Assembly: GCA_947476855.1 (NCBI GenBank)
Contig: CANJSR010000050.1
Span: 1-16,199 of the forward strand
DNA length: 16,199 nt
Origin: Acetobacteraceae bacterium
GTDB lineage: Bacteria > Pseudomonadota > Alphaproteobacteria > Acetobacterales > Acetobacteraceae
Direction of reading: 5' to 3'
Each line of letters begins with the position of its first letter. Position 1 is the first letter of the stretch. Both the position numbers and the translations under genes were made by a program. The notes under the pieces were generated by a model. That model was given only the letters and a program-made list of their open reading frames with translations. It was not told the DNA's origin and did not search any database. Below are positions 1 to 7,410 of the stretch, piece by piece.

Positions 1-1074
1 CAGTTGGGCGCGGATGCGATGGCATCGGAGGCGCTGAAGGACACGATGGCCCTGTGCGTGTCCTGCAAGGCCTGCCGCCGCGAATGCCCGACCGGCGTCG
101 ACATGGCGAAGATGAAGATTGAGGTGAACGCCGCCCATGCCGAACGCCACGGCGTGAAGTGGCGGGAGGCGATGGTCGCCGAACTCCCCCGTTTCGCCCC
201 GGTGGCCGCTCGGCTGCCGATGCTGGCCAATCTGCGGAACAGCCTGAGGCCGCTGCGCTGGCTCGGGGAGAAATACCTGGGCGTGGCGGCCGACCGGACC
301 CTGCCGGAATGGCGGTCCGACTTCTTCCGCGATGCCGAGGCTGAGGCCGCCGCCCCCGCCAACCCGCGGGGCGAGGTCTTCCTGCTGGCCGATACGTTCA
401 ACCGCTATTTCGAACCGGAGAACCTGCGCGCCGCCTTGCGCGTGCTGGCCGCCGCGGGCTTCCGCGCGATCGTGCCGGAAACCAAGGGGCGCCCTTTGTG
501 CTGCGGCCGCACCTTCCTTTCCGCCGGCCTGGTGGACAAGGCGCGGGCCGAGGCGGGGCGGACGCTGCGGCGGCTGGCGGGGGACATCCCGGTCATCGGG
601 CTGGAGCCGTCCTGCCTGATGACTCTGCGCGATGAATTCCGGTCATTGCTGCCAGGTTCTGACAGCGCCGCCTTGGCGGAGCGGGCGATGCTGCTGAGCG
701 AGTTCCTGGCGAAGGAGAAGCCGGACCTGGCGCTGAAGCCTCTGCCCGGCACGGCGCATATCCACGGCCATTGCCATCAGAAGTCGTTCGGCGCCTTTCC
801 GGACGCGGTGTCGGCGCTGAAGCTGATCCCGCGGCTGGACGTGAAGCCGATCACGTCTTCGTGCTGCGGGATGGCGGGGCCGTTCGGCTATCAGGCGGAA
901 ACGCAGGATGCGTCCCGCGCGATGGCCGAGGCGGGGTTGCTGCCGGCCGTACGCAAGGCCGAGGAGCACGACTTCATCGTGGCCGACGGCACATCCTGCC
1001 GCCACCAGATCCGTGACCTGGGTGGGCGCGAGGCGGTGCATTCCGTGCGGCTGCTGGACCGGGCGTTGGGGTAG
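1..1074 (+). CDS. FAD-linked oxidase / Fe-S oxidoreductase, C-terminal part (5' end outside window)
   Basis: Partial gene: the reading frame is open from base 1 and ends with TAG at 1072-1074, giving 357 visible codons. A ferredoxin-type 4Fe-4S motif CxxCxxCxxxCP lies at visible residues 19-30. Downstream come the two cysteine-rich CCG-type blocks of GlpC/GlcF/HdrB-like proteins: PLCCGRTF, then the EPSC and HGHCHQKSFG stretches, then SSCCGMAGPFG. In the GlcD-GlpC fusion family (D-lactate, glycolate or D-2-hydroxyglutarate dehydrogenases) an N-terminal FAD domain oxidises a 2-hydroxy acid and these Fe-S domains pass the electrons on. The FAD domain would lie upstream of the window, so the substrate cannot be named. 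A stand-alone GlpC/GlcF-like subunit is the alternative. A terminator hairpin follows 9 bases after the stop. Confidence 0.85.
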   Translation, partial: QLGADAMASEALKDTMALCVSCKACRRECPTGVDMAKMKIEVNAAHAERHGVKWREAMVAELPRFAPVAARLPMLANLRNSLRPLRWLGEKYLGVAADRTLPEWRSDFFRDAEAEAAAPANPRGEVFLLADTFNRYFEPENLRAALRVLAAAGFRAIVPETKGRPLCCGRTFLSAGLVDKARAEAGRTLRRLAGDIPVIGLEPSCLMTLRDEFRSLLPGSDSAALAERAMLLSEFLAKEKPDLALKPLPGTAHIHGHCHQKSFGAFPDAVSALKLIPRLDVKPITSSCCGMAGPFGYQAETQDASRAMAEAGLLPAVRKAEEHDFIVADGTSCRHQIRDLGGREAVHSVRLLDRALG

Positions 1075-1083
1075 TCACAACAG

Positions 1084-1122
1084 CAATCGGGCGCCAGGGA
1101 CATGGTCCGTGGCGCCCGATTG
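1084..1122. terminator. Strong bidirectional terminator hairpin
   Basis: A perfect 13-bp stem (1084-1096 with 1110-1122) continues inward after one mismatch into a further 4-bp stem GGAC/GTCC around an ATG loop. It lies between two convergent genes, the Fe-S oxidoreductase ending at 1074 and the minus-strand small gene ending at 1177. The T-tract is weak (TGTGT) on the plus side, so this is terminator-like rather than a textbook intrinsic terminator. Confidence 0.7.
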
Positions 1123-1176
1123 TGTAGGTCGGAATAGAAGCAGACCGAAGCCTGCCGGCTGTCCGCCGCGTGACGC

Positions 1177-1383
1177 TCAGGACCAGCCTGGCGCCGCGCT
1201 CAGCCGTTCTTGTGTCACGACTCGCTCGTGACCGTCGCGGGAGTTCCGGATCCGGTATGGAACCGAAGCCCCCTCGACGGGTAGAAGGCGCTGCACCGTA
1301 TAGGCACCCGGTGGTGCCTCCCCGTCCTGTCGGTTCGGGGTCAGGATGACGGTCTGACCGATCTTGTATTTGTGCAATGCCAT
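1177..1383 (-). CDS. Conserved small hypothetical protein (68 aa), downstream of the cold-shock gene
   Basis: A 68-residue soluble protein starting MALHKYKIGQTV, with no signal peptide or membrane segment. I recognise the pattern as a small conserved alphaproteobacterial protein (an N-terminal KYKxGQ stretch, then a YxVxRLLP stretch, then a YRIRNSxDGHERVV stretch), but I know of no assigned function. The predicted composition fits a small beta-barrel of SH3/KOW type; that is inference. The ATG start at 1383 is supported by GGGAGG six bases upstream on the minus strand. It lies 52 bases downstream of the cold-shock gene on the same strand, so it is probably read from the csp transcript past a hairpin at 1402-1425. 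Confidence 0.8.
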   Translation of the reverse strand: MALHKYKIGQTVILTPNRQDGEAPPGAYTVQRLLPVEGASVPYRIRNSRDGHERVVTQERLSAAPGWS

Positions 1384-1401
1384 AAGTTGCCTCCCGGTCG
1401 A

Positions 1402-1425
1402 TGGCGCCGCGTGGCCGCGGCGCCA
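1402..1425 (-). terminator. Hairpin between csp and the 68-aa gene (attenuator-like)
   Basis: A perfect 10-bp GC-rich stem (1402-1411 with 1416-1425) with a 4-base loop starts 11 bases past the csp stop codon. It ends about 11 bases before the GGGAGG of the next gene. There is no T-run after it, so it more likely stabilises the csp mRNA end or gives partial read-through than fully terminates. Confidence 0.55.
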
Positions 1426-1435
1426 GGACGACGCG

Positions 1436-1642
1436 TTAGGCGTTCTTCAGGTTGTCCGCGGACATCTTGCCTTGCTGGCCACGCTGAAGGTCGAAGCTGA
1501 CCTTCTGGCCTTCGCTCAGGGTGCCCATGCCGGCACGCTCAACGGCGGAGATGTGCACGAACACATCCTTGGAGCCGTCGTCGGGCTGGATGAAGCCATA
1601 GCCCTTGGTTCCGTTGAACCACTTCACTGTACCTGTCGCCAT
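1436..1642 (-). CDS. cspA: CspA-family cold-shock protein
   Basis: A 68-residue single cold-shock domain, full family length. It shows the [10 protein letters not shown] start, RNP1-type KGYGFI at residues 13-18 and RNP2-type VFVHI at 27-31. Such proteins bind single-stranded RNA or DNA in the cytoplasm through surface aromatics and act as RNA chaperones. The ATG at 1640-1642 is chosen because GGGAG lies 8 bases upstream and because all family homology begins there; a much longer open frame upstream is antisense to the dehydrogenase gene. The upstream leader holds a small perfect hairpin (1668-1682). It is first in a probable two-gene unit with the 68-aa protein. Cold or growth-phase regulation is known for the family but is not shown here. 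Confidence 0.95.
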   Translation of the reverse strand: MATGTVKWFNGTKGYGFIQPDDGSKDVFVHISAVERAGMGTLSEGQKVSFDLQRGQQGKMSADNLKNA

Positions 1643-1880
1643 AGTATGTACTCCCAAATACCGGGGACCCGCACGATGCGGGCCGATAACACTGTTCCGT
1701 TTTGAGAGCACTGAGCTGCGATAGAGTCGCGGAAGACAGTGAGCAGCCCGAAAGCGAAAAGCGCCGATATGAGACCCATATACGAGCCTTCGCCAGCAAT
1801 TGCCAGGAGAATCGACGACCCGACTTTGCCCCTTCTTTCTCCCGTTGTATCGCTGCACCCAACCCAAGGGAGAACAGGCC
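1643..1880. promoter_or_regulatory. Divergent intergenic region between csp and the SDR gene
   Basis: This 238-base stretch must hold the promoters of both divergent genes and the csp leader. Visible elements are a 6-bp perfect hairpin with a 3-base loop at 1668-1682, 26 bases upstream of the csp ATG, and a small inverted repeat ATATG-N5-CATAT at 1767-1781. The SD GGGAG for the dehydrogenase is at 1868-1872. I could not place convincing -35/-10 boxes. Confidence 0.45.
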
Positions 1881-2630
1881 ATGAGCATCACCGGCAAGGT
1901 CATCCTGATCACGGGGGCCGCCCGCGGCCTCGGCCTGGAATACGCCCGCGCCCTGGGCGAGGCCGGCGCCCATGTCGTCGCCGGCGACGTCAATGACTGC
2001 GCCGAGGCCGTGGCCCTCGCCGGCAACGGCGCGATCGGGGTCCGCCTCGACGTCGCGGACGTCCTCTCCGCCGGCTCAATGGCCGAACAGGCGATGGCGC
2101 GGTTCGGCCGCATCGACGGCCTGGTCAACAACGCCGCGCTGTATGGCTCGCTGCGCGGCGGCCGCTTCAACCAGATCGCCGAAACCGACTGGGACGCCGC
2201 CATGACAGTCAACGTCAAGGGCATCTGGAACTGCTGCAAGGCGGTCGTGCCGGCGATGCGCCAGTCCGGCGGAGGCTCGATCGTCAACATCGCCTCCCTC
2301 GCCGCGACATACGGCATGCCATTCGCCCTGCACTACACGACCTCCAAGGCCGCCGTCATCGGCCTGACCCGAGGCCTGGCCCGCGAACTCGGCCGCGACA
2401 ACATCCGTGTCAATGCGCTTGCCCCCTCGGCCGTCATGACGGAGGGCACGGTGGAATTCCTCGGAGAGAAATACGAACGCGGCCTCGACGTGATCCGATC
2501 CGGCCAGTCGATCCAGCGCACGCTGGAACCCGCCGACCTCGCGGGAACCGTGATGTGGCTTCTGGGCGATGGCAGCCGCTTCGTCACCGGCCAGACCATC
2601 GCTGTCGACGGTGGAACGGTGATGCTGTGA
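1881..2630 (+). CDS. SDR-family NAD(P)-dependent oxidoreductase
   Basis: 249 residues, the usual length of a classical short-chain dehydrogenase. The nucleotide-binding motif TGAARGLG is at residues 11-18, the adenine-contact Asp in LDVAD at 57, the NNAA motif at 83-86, Asn111, and the catalytic Ser139, Tyr152 and Lys156 (YTTSK). The C-terminal [11 protein letters not shown] is typical of the FabG-like branch. It reduces or oxidises a carbonyl/alcohol pair using NAD(P)(H) in the cytoplasm; the substrate is not predictable. The ATG at 1881 is preferred over an in-frame extension from 1800 because GGGAG precedes it by 8 bases and the Rossmann fold begins at residue 5. It stands alone, divergent from csp. 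No clear terminator was found directly after it. Confidence 0.93.
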   Translation: MSITGKVILITGAARGLGLEYARALGEAGAHVVAGDVNDCAEAVALAGNGAIGVRLDVADVLSAGSMAEQAMARFGRIDGLVNNAALYGSLRGGRFNQIAETDWDAAMTVNVKGIWNCCKAVVPAMRQSGGGSIVNIASLAATYGMPFALHYTTSKAAVIGLTRGLARELGRDNIRVNALAPSAVMTEGTVEFLGEKYERGLDVIRSGQSIQRTLEPADLAGTVMWLLGDGSRFVTGQTIAVDGGTVML

Positions 2631-2714
2631 AGCCAATCGCACGCAATAACGGATAATTCGACGTCAGGGCGCTCGCATCCCGCTTGAACCTCGGTTAAAG
2701 TTGTTGTTCACCAG

Positions 2715-2734
2715 CCCGCCGGTTCAATGGCGGG
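2715..2734 (+). other. Small hairpin in the leader of the permease operon
   Basis: CCCGCC (2715-2720) pairs with GGCGGG (2729-2734) across an 8-base loop. It lies 11 bases before a well-formed SD-like GGGAGG at 2745-2750. It could belong to the 5' leader of the permease mRNA or end the upstream dehydrogenase transcript. Confidence 0.35.
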
Positions 2735-2761
2735 TCAGAAAAACGGGAGGATTGGTTCATC

Positions 2762-2842
2762 GTGCGGGCTCGCCTCGTCTGCCATTCATGTACCGCGGCT
2801 CCAGAGACCGCGGCTCCGGCAAACCAGTTCATGGTTGGCTGA
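2762..2842 (+). other. Possible short leader ORF before the permease genes
   Basis: A GTG-started frame of 26 codons ends with TGA at 2840-2842, three bases before the permease ATG at 2846. A strong GGGAGG sits at 2745-2750, 11 bases upstream of the GTG, which is a long spacing. The permease ATG itself has no good SD, so translation could reach it by coupling from this leader. The encoded peptide contains two copies of an 11-base direct repeat (2792-2802 and 2807-2817) and matches nothing I recognise. It may be fortuitous. Confidence 0.3.
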
Positions 2843-2845
2843 GCG

Positions 2846-3802
2846 ATGTACACCTATATCATCCGGCGCCTCATCTTCGGGGTGATCACGGTCATCGCCG
2901 TATCAATCCTGGTCTTCGTCGTGCTGCGAATCCTGCCTGGCGATCCGCTGGTGGCGATCTTCGGCGCCGACGGCTTCACCAAGCTCTCGGAAGCCGACCG
3001 CGAGGGCTACATGAAGGCGCTGGGCCTCAGCGATCCCCTGTGGCTGCAGTATCTCAACTGGGTGAAGGACATCCTGGCCGGTGATTTCGGCCGATCCTTC
3101 TTCCGGTCCGAGAGCGTGGCCGAAATGATCGCCCGCCGTGGCCCGCTGACGGCCGAGATCGCGATCCTGTCGGTGATCCTGTCCTGGGTGATCGGCATTC
3201 CCGTCGCCCTGATCAGCGCGCTGAAGCCAAACAGCATCGCCGACAACATCGTCCGCTTCCTCAGCATCCTGTTTCTCGCCGTCCCAGGCTTCTGGTTCGG
3301 CATGCTGACGATCCTGGCGATGCTGTTCTGGTTCGGCTACCGTCCGCCGCTGACCAACGTGCCGCTGTCGGTCGATCCCTGGACCAACCTCCAGATCGTC
3401 ATCGGCCCCGCGGTGGTCCTCGGCCTCGGCCAGGCCGCCTATATCGCGCGCATGGCACGATCCAGCCTGCTGGAAGTGATCCGGGAGGACTATGTCCGCA
3501 CCGCGCGCGCCAAGGGTCTCAATTCACGCATGGTGATCGCGATCCACGCATTGCCGAACGCCATGCTGCCCGTCATCACCCTGTCGGGCATCCTGCTGGG
3601 CTTCGTGCTCGCCGGTTCCATCCCCGTCGAACGCGCCTTCGGCACGCCCGGCCTTGGCTACGCGATGTTCACCGCGGTCAGCGAACGTGACATCTTTGTC
3701 ATGCAGAACCTCGTGTTCATCTATTCCTGCGTCTTCGTTGTCCTGAACATCATCGTCGACCTTGCCATCGCCTGGCTTGATCCGAGGATCCGTCTGCAAT
3801 GA
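2846..3802 (+). CDS. ABC transporter permease, DppB/OppB family
   Basis: 318 residues, normal length for the family. It begins MYTYIIRRL, the usual DppB-type start, with the first membrane helix at about residues 9-30. Further hydrophobic segments are at about 102-125, 135-162, 183-203, 238-262 and 285-310, giving about six helices. The cytoplasmic EAA loop that docks on the ATPase is at about 215-243 (DYVRTARAKG then ALPNAMLPV). It forms half of the inner-membrane channel with the next gene product, which it overlaps by ATGA. The matching ATPases and binding proteins are the minus-strand pair at 5256-7294 and the two genes at 7411-10935. It has no strong SD of its own. The substrate is unknown: peptides are usual, but sugars, opines or nickel also use this family. 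Confidence 0.93.
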   Translation: MYTYIIRRLIFGVITVIAVSILVFVVLRILPGDPLVAIFGADGFTKLSEADREGYMKALGLSDPLWLQYLNWVKDILAGDFGRSFFRSESVAEMIARRGPLTAEIAILSVILSWVIGIPVALISALKPNSIADNIVRFLSILFLAVPGFWFGMLTILAMLFWFGYRPPLTNVPLSVDPWTNLQIVIGPAVVLGLGQAAYIARMARSSLLEVIREDYVRTARAKGLNSRMVIAIHALPNAMLPVITLSGILLGFVLAGSIPVERAFGTPGLGYAMFTAVSERDIFVMQNLVFIYSCVFVVLNIIVDLAIAWLDPRIRLQ

Positions 3803-4716
3803 GTGCCACGTCTCCTGACTCCGTTCCGGTGGTCACCGTCGCGCCGCCATCCCTGATGTCGCGGACGGTTAAGGGTCTCAAGACCTTTGCCCGCAAGTCG
3901 CCGCTGTCGTTCTTCTGGGGCGTGATCGCGCTGATCATCGTCCTGGTCGCGCTGTTCGCCCCGTTCATCGCGCCCAAGGACCCGCTGGCGGCCAATTTCC
4001 GCCTGATGGGCAAGCCGCCGAACGAACTCGCCTGGTTCGGCACCGACCAGATCGGCCGCGATACGCTCAGCCGCGTGATCCATGGCAGCCAGACCTCCCT
4101 GCTGGTCGCGTTCATGGCGGTGCTGCTCGGCACCACGTTCGGCTGCCTGTGGGGCCTGGCCAGCGGTTATTTCGGCGGCCGGTTCGACATCTTCAGCCAG
4201 CGCATCATCGAGTTCCTCCAGTCCTTCCCCGACCTGATCCTGGCGATGGCGATCGCCATGGCACTGGGCGCCGGCACGGGGACCGTGATTGTTGCGATCG
4301 CTATCACCCGCATCCCCTTTGGCGGCCGCGTCATCCGCTCGGTCGTGCTGTCGCTGAAGGAAATGGCCTATGTGGAGGCAGCGCGAAGTCTCGGCGCATC
4401 CAATAAACGGCTGATGTTCCGTCACATCCTGCCGCAATGCATCGCACCCTATCTGATCCTGGCCACCACGCATCTCGGCGTCGCCATCATCATCGAGGCC
4501 GCGCTAGGCTTCTTGGGCGTCGGCATTCCGCCGCCCACGCCGACCTGGGGCAACATGCTGTCCGATTCTCTGAATGCCGGCCTGGTGCCGCCGTGGTGGC
4601 TGGTGCTGTTCCCCGGTGCCGCGATCACGCTGACCGTGCTGGCGTTCAACCTGCTGGGCGATGGCATCCGCGACATGCTGGACCCGCGGCTGCGCGGGGC
4701 GGTGGGCGCTCGTTGA
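3799..4716 (+). CDS. ABC transporter permease, DppC/OppC family
   Basis: 305 residues. A cytoplasmic N-terminal tail of about 36 residues precedes the first helix (about 38-59). The DppC hallmark GTDQIGRD is at 81-88, and helices follow at about 99-122, 145-170, 218-240 and 266-288. The EAA loop is at about 188-218 (MAYVEAARSLG then HILPQCIAPY). The start ATG overlaps the stop of the upstream permease as ATGA, so the two are translationally coupled and surely partners. It ends DMLDPRLRG, a typical C-terminus. A terminator-like hairpin (4726-4753) follows directly, so the ATPases are not in this transcript. Confidence 0.93.
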   Translation: MSATSPDSVPVVTVAPPSLMSRTVKGLKTFARKSPLSFFWGVIALIIVLVALFAPFIAPKDPLAANFRLMGKPPNELAWFGTDQIGRDTLSRVIHGSQTSLLVAFMAVLLGTTFGCLWGLASGYFGGRFDIFSQRIIEFLQSFPDLILAMAIAMALGAGTGTVIVAIAITRIPFGGRVIRSVVLSLKEMAYVEAARSLGASNKRLMFRHILPQCIAPYLILATTHLGVAIIIEAALGFLGVGIPPPTPTWGNMLSDSLNAGLVPPWWLVLFPGAAITLTVLAFNLLGDGIRDMLDPRLRGAVGAR

Positions 4717-4725
4717 AACGAAACG

Positions 4726-4753
4726 GCCATCCTTGGGGTTTCCCGGGGATGGC
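4726..4753 (+). terminator. Terminator-like hairpin after the permease genes
   Basis: GCCATCC (4726-4732) pairs with GGATGGC (4747-4753). The stem continues through two G-T pairs and GGG/CCC to a 4-base loop, about 12 bp in all. It begins 10 bases after the permease stop codon. No T-run follows. Confidence 0.55.
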
Positions 4754-4777
4754 ACCTAGCCGCGGAGCACCTCAGAA

Positions 4778-5212
4778 GTGAAAGCATTGCAGATGCGGTG
4801 TCTGGCTGCTGTTCTGGTGGCTCTTGGACTTGGGGCCTGCGCCACGCCAGCTGATCCGATCCCACCTGCGCCTATCCGGGCGACCCTCGGGCCGGAGTGG
4901 CTTAAATGGCCTGATCGAATGGGATGTGACGGAGAGATAACCGAAGTCACATTGCAGCCTGGTCGCAGCATCGACCGCTACGGCGACGACCATGGAACTT
5001 ACTTCGCGGAACCCGGAACATCTTTCGAGCAGCGGTCGCTACCGTACGATGAGAAACGCACGCGCTATAGGGTCTATGTCGTGGCAAAGCCGCTGGATGT
5101 AGTTGCGTGCAAGATCAGTCCATGGTTTGGCGGTGGAGGCGGAGGGATTCAGTTCAAGGCTTCGAAGCCGGTGAGCGTACTGCTAAAGGACGGGCTGATC
5201 GTAAGCCGCTGA
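4778..5212 (+). CDS. Putative lipoprotein with a TNT (DUF4237)-like NAD+-glycohydrolase domain
   Basis: 144 residues. A lipoprotein signal has a hydrophobic stretch at 9-19 and lipobox LGAC with the acylated Cys at 21. The mature part reads like the TNT domain (Pfam TNT, formerly DUF4237), the C-terminal toxin of M. tuberculosis CpnT that hydrolyses NAD+. The match is DRYG at 66-69, GTYF at 73-76, FEQRSLP at 83-89, a YRVYVV strand at 97-102, PWFGGGGGGIQF at 115-126 and a final VLLKDG stretch. As I recall the TNT literature, the functional residues are Arg757, Tyr765, Arg780 and Gln822; Arg67, Tyr75, Arg86 and Gln125 fit in order, with the same Arg-Tyr spacing. Cys50 and Cys111 could form a disulfide. 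GTG at 4778 is used (GGAG 11 bases upstream); ATG at 4793 is possible. My hand count gives about 59% GC, below the neighbours. No immunity gene is adjacent. Confidence 0.72.
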   Translation: MKALQMRCLAAVLVALGLGACATPADPIPPAPIRATLGPEWLKWPDRMGCDGEITEVTLQPGRSIDRYGDDHGTYFAEPGTSFEQRSLPYDEKRTRYRVYVVAKPLDVVACKISPWFGGGGGGIQFKASKPVSVLLKDGLIVSR

Positions 5213-5215
5213 AAG

Positions 5216-5247
5216 GGTACGGGCCTGGATTTGATCAGACCCGTACC
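5216..5247. terminator. Terminator hairpin between convergent genes
   Basis: GGTACGGG (5216-5223) pairs perfectly with CCCGTACC (5240-5247), with a 16-base loop. It is followed by ATGTTTT, a short T-run on the plus side. It sits between the TNT-like lipoprotein (stop at 5212) and the convergent ATPase gene (stop at 5256), so it could serve both. Confidence 0.65.
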
Positions 5248-5255
5248 ATGTTTTC

Positions 5256-6259
5256 CTACGCCGCTAGCGGAAACTTCACCCCCGCGTCATGCAGATGGCA
5301 TGACACCAGATGCCCCTGCGCCACTTCCCGCAGCGCCGGCACTTCCTCCCGGCAGCGCGCGACCGCGTAGGGACACCGCGTATGGAAATGACACCCCGTC
5401 GGCGGATTGATCGGGCTCGGCACATCGCCTGTCAGGATCATCCGCTTGCGGCTGCGCGCGCCCGCCTTCGGGATCGGCACCGCCGACAGCAGCGCTTCGG
5501 TGTAGGGATGCAGCGGCATCTCGAACAAGCTGGTCTTGTCCGTCATCTCCACGATGCGGCCCAGATACATGACCGCCACCCTGTGGCTGATATGCTCCAC
5601 GACCGCGAGATCATGTGCGACGAACAGGTACGACAGCTCGAACTCCTCCTGCAGGTCCATCAGCAGGTTGATGATCTGCGCCTGGATTGAGACATCGAGA
5701 GCCGAAACCGGCTCATCCCCCACGATCAGTTGCGGGTTCAGCGCCAGCGCGCGGGCAATGCCCAGGCGCTGCCGCTGCCCGCCCGAAAATTCATGCGCGT
5801 AGAGATACATCTGGTCCGGCCGCAGCCCGACGCGCTGGAACAGCCACGCCACGCGATCCCGCCGTTCGGCGCGCGCGCCGACATTGTGGATGATCAACGG
5901 TTCGCCGACGATATCGCCCGCGGTCATGCGCGGGTTCAGTGATGCATAGGGATCCTGGAAGATCATCTGCATCTGCTGGCGATAGGGCATCATCTCCTGC
6001 CCGGTCAGCCCGGTGATGTCGGTGCCGCGCACACGGATCGATCCACCCGTCGGTTCCAGCAGCTTCATCATCGTGCGGCCGACGGTGGATTTGCCACAGC
6101 CGGATTCACCGACCAGTCCCAGCGTCTCGCCCTTCTTGATCTGGAACGAAACGCCATCGACGGCGCGCACCTGGCCGACCAGTTTCGAGAACAGGCCGCG
6201 CACAATCGGAAAATGCTTCTTGAGGTCGGTGACCTCGATCAGCGGGGCGGCGGAGTCGC

Positions 6260-6263
<4 letters not shown>
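5256..6263 (-). CDS. ABC transporter ATP-binding protein, DppF/OppF family
   Basis: 335 residues. Walker [10 protein letters not shown] is at 52-60, the Q-loop Gln at 103 (QMIFQDP), the signature FSGGQRQR at 159-166, Walker B LIVGDE at 179-184 and the H-loop His at 217. The C-terminal oligopeptide-transporter extension carries the four conserved cysteines (291, 297, 304, 322), the CxxxxxCPxAxxxC pattern linked in this family to a metal or Fe-S site. The ATG at 6263 is chosen because it overlaps the stop of the upstream ATPase as ATGA; a longer frame to 6353 only reads into that gene. It powers import by the permeases at 2846-4716, which lie on the opposite strand. Confidence 0.94.
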
Positions 6264-7294
<1,031 letters not shown>

Positions 7295-7410
7295 GAAGTG
7301 ACCCCCGTGGTTTGGTATGTTATGTCTGATGCATTGGACGCTCGGCCACTATACGGGGCTTGATCGTTCAAGGCCATAAGCGTCTGCAAGACGCAGGGAG
7401 GAAATAAAAT
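7295..7410. promoter_or_regulatory. Divergent promoter region of the transporter, with two inverted repeats
   Basis: These 116 bases separate the ATPase pair from the first binding protein and should hold both promoters and any operator. I see CTTGA-N4-TCAAG at 7359-7372 and GCGTCT-N3-AGACGC at 7380-7394. The second lies just before the GGGAGG SD (7396-7401) of the binding-protein gene and could equally be an RNA hairpin. No convincing -35/-10 pair with normal spacing was found on either strand. No regulator gene lies in the window. Confidence 0.5.

Noticed and set aside
1643..2317. N-terminal extension of the cold-shock frame to 293 codons
   Set aside because: It runs antisense through the dehydrogenase gene, and the ATG at 1642 has an SD and begins the normal cold-shock fold.
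2792..2817. 11-base direct repeat with 15-base period, considered as an iteron or CRISPR-like unit
   Set aside because: Only two copies and no further array; too little for either interpretation.
7295..7410. Exact -35/-10 promoter boxes (for example TTGGAC with TATACG)
   Set aside because: The available pairs have spacers of about 10-12 bases, too short for a sigma-70 promoter, so no box was called.
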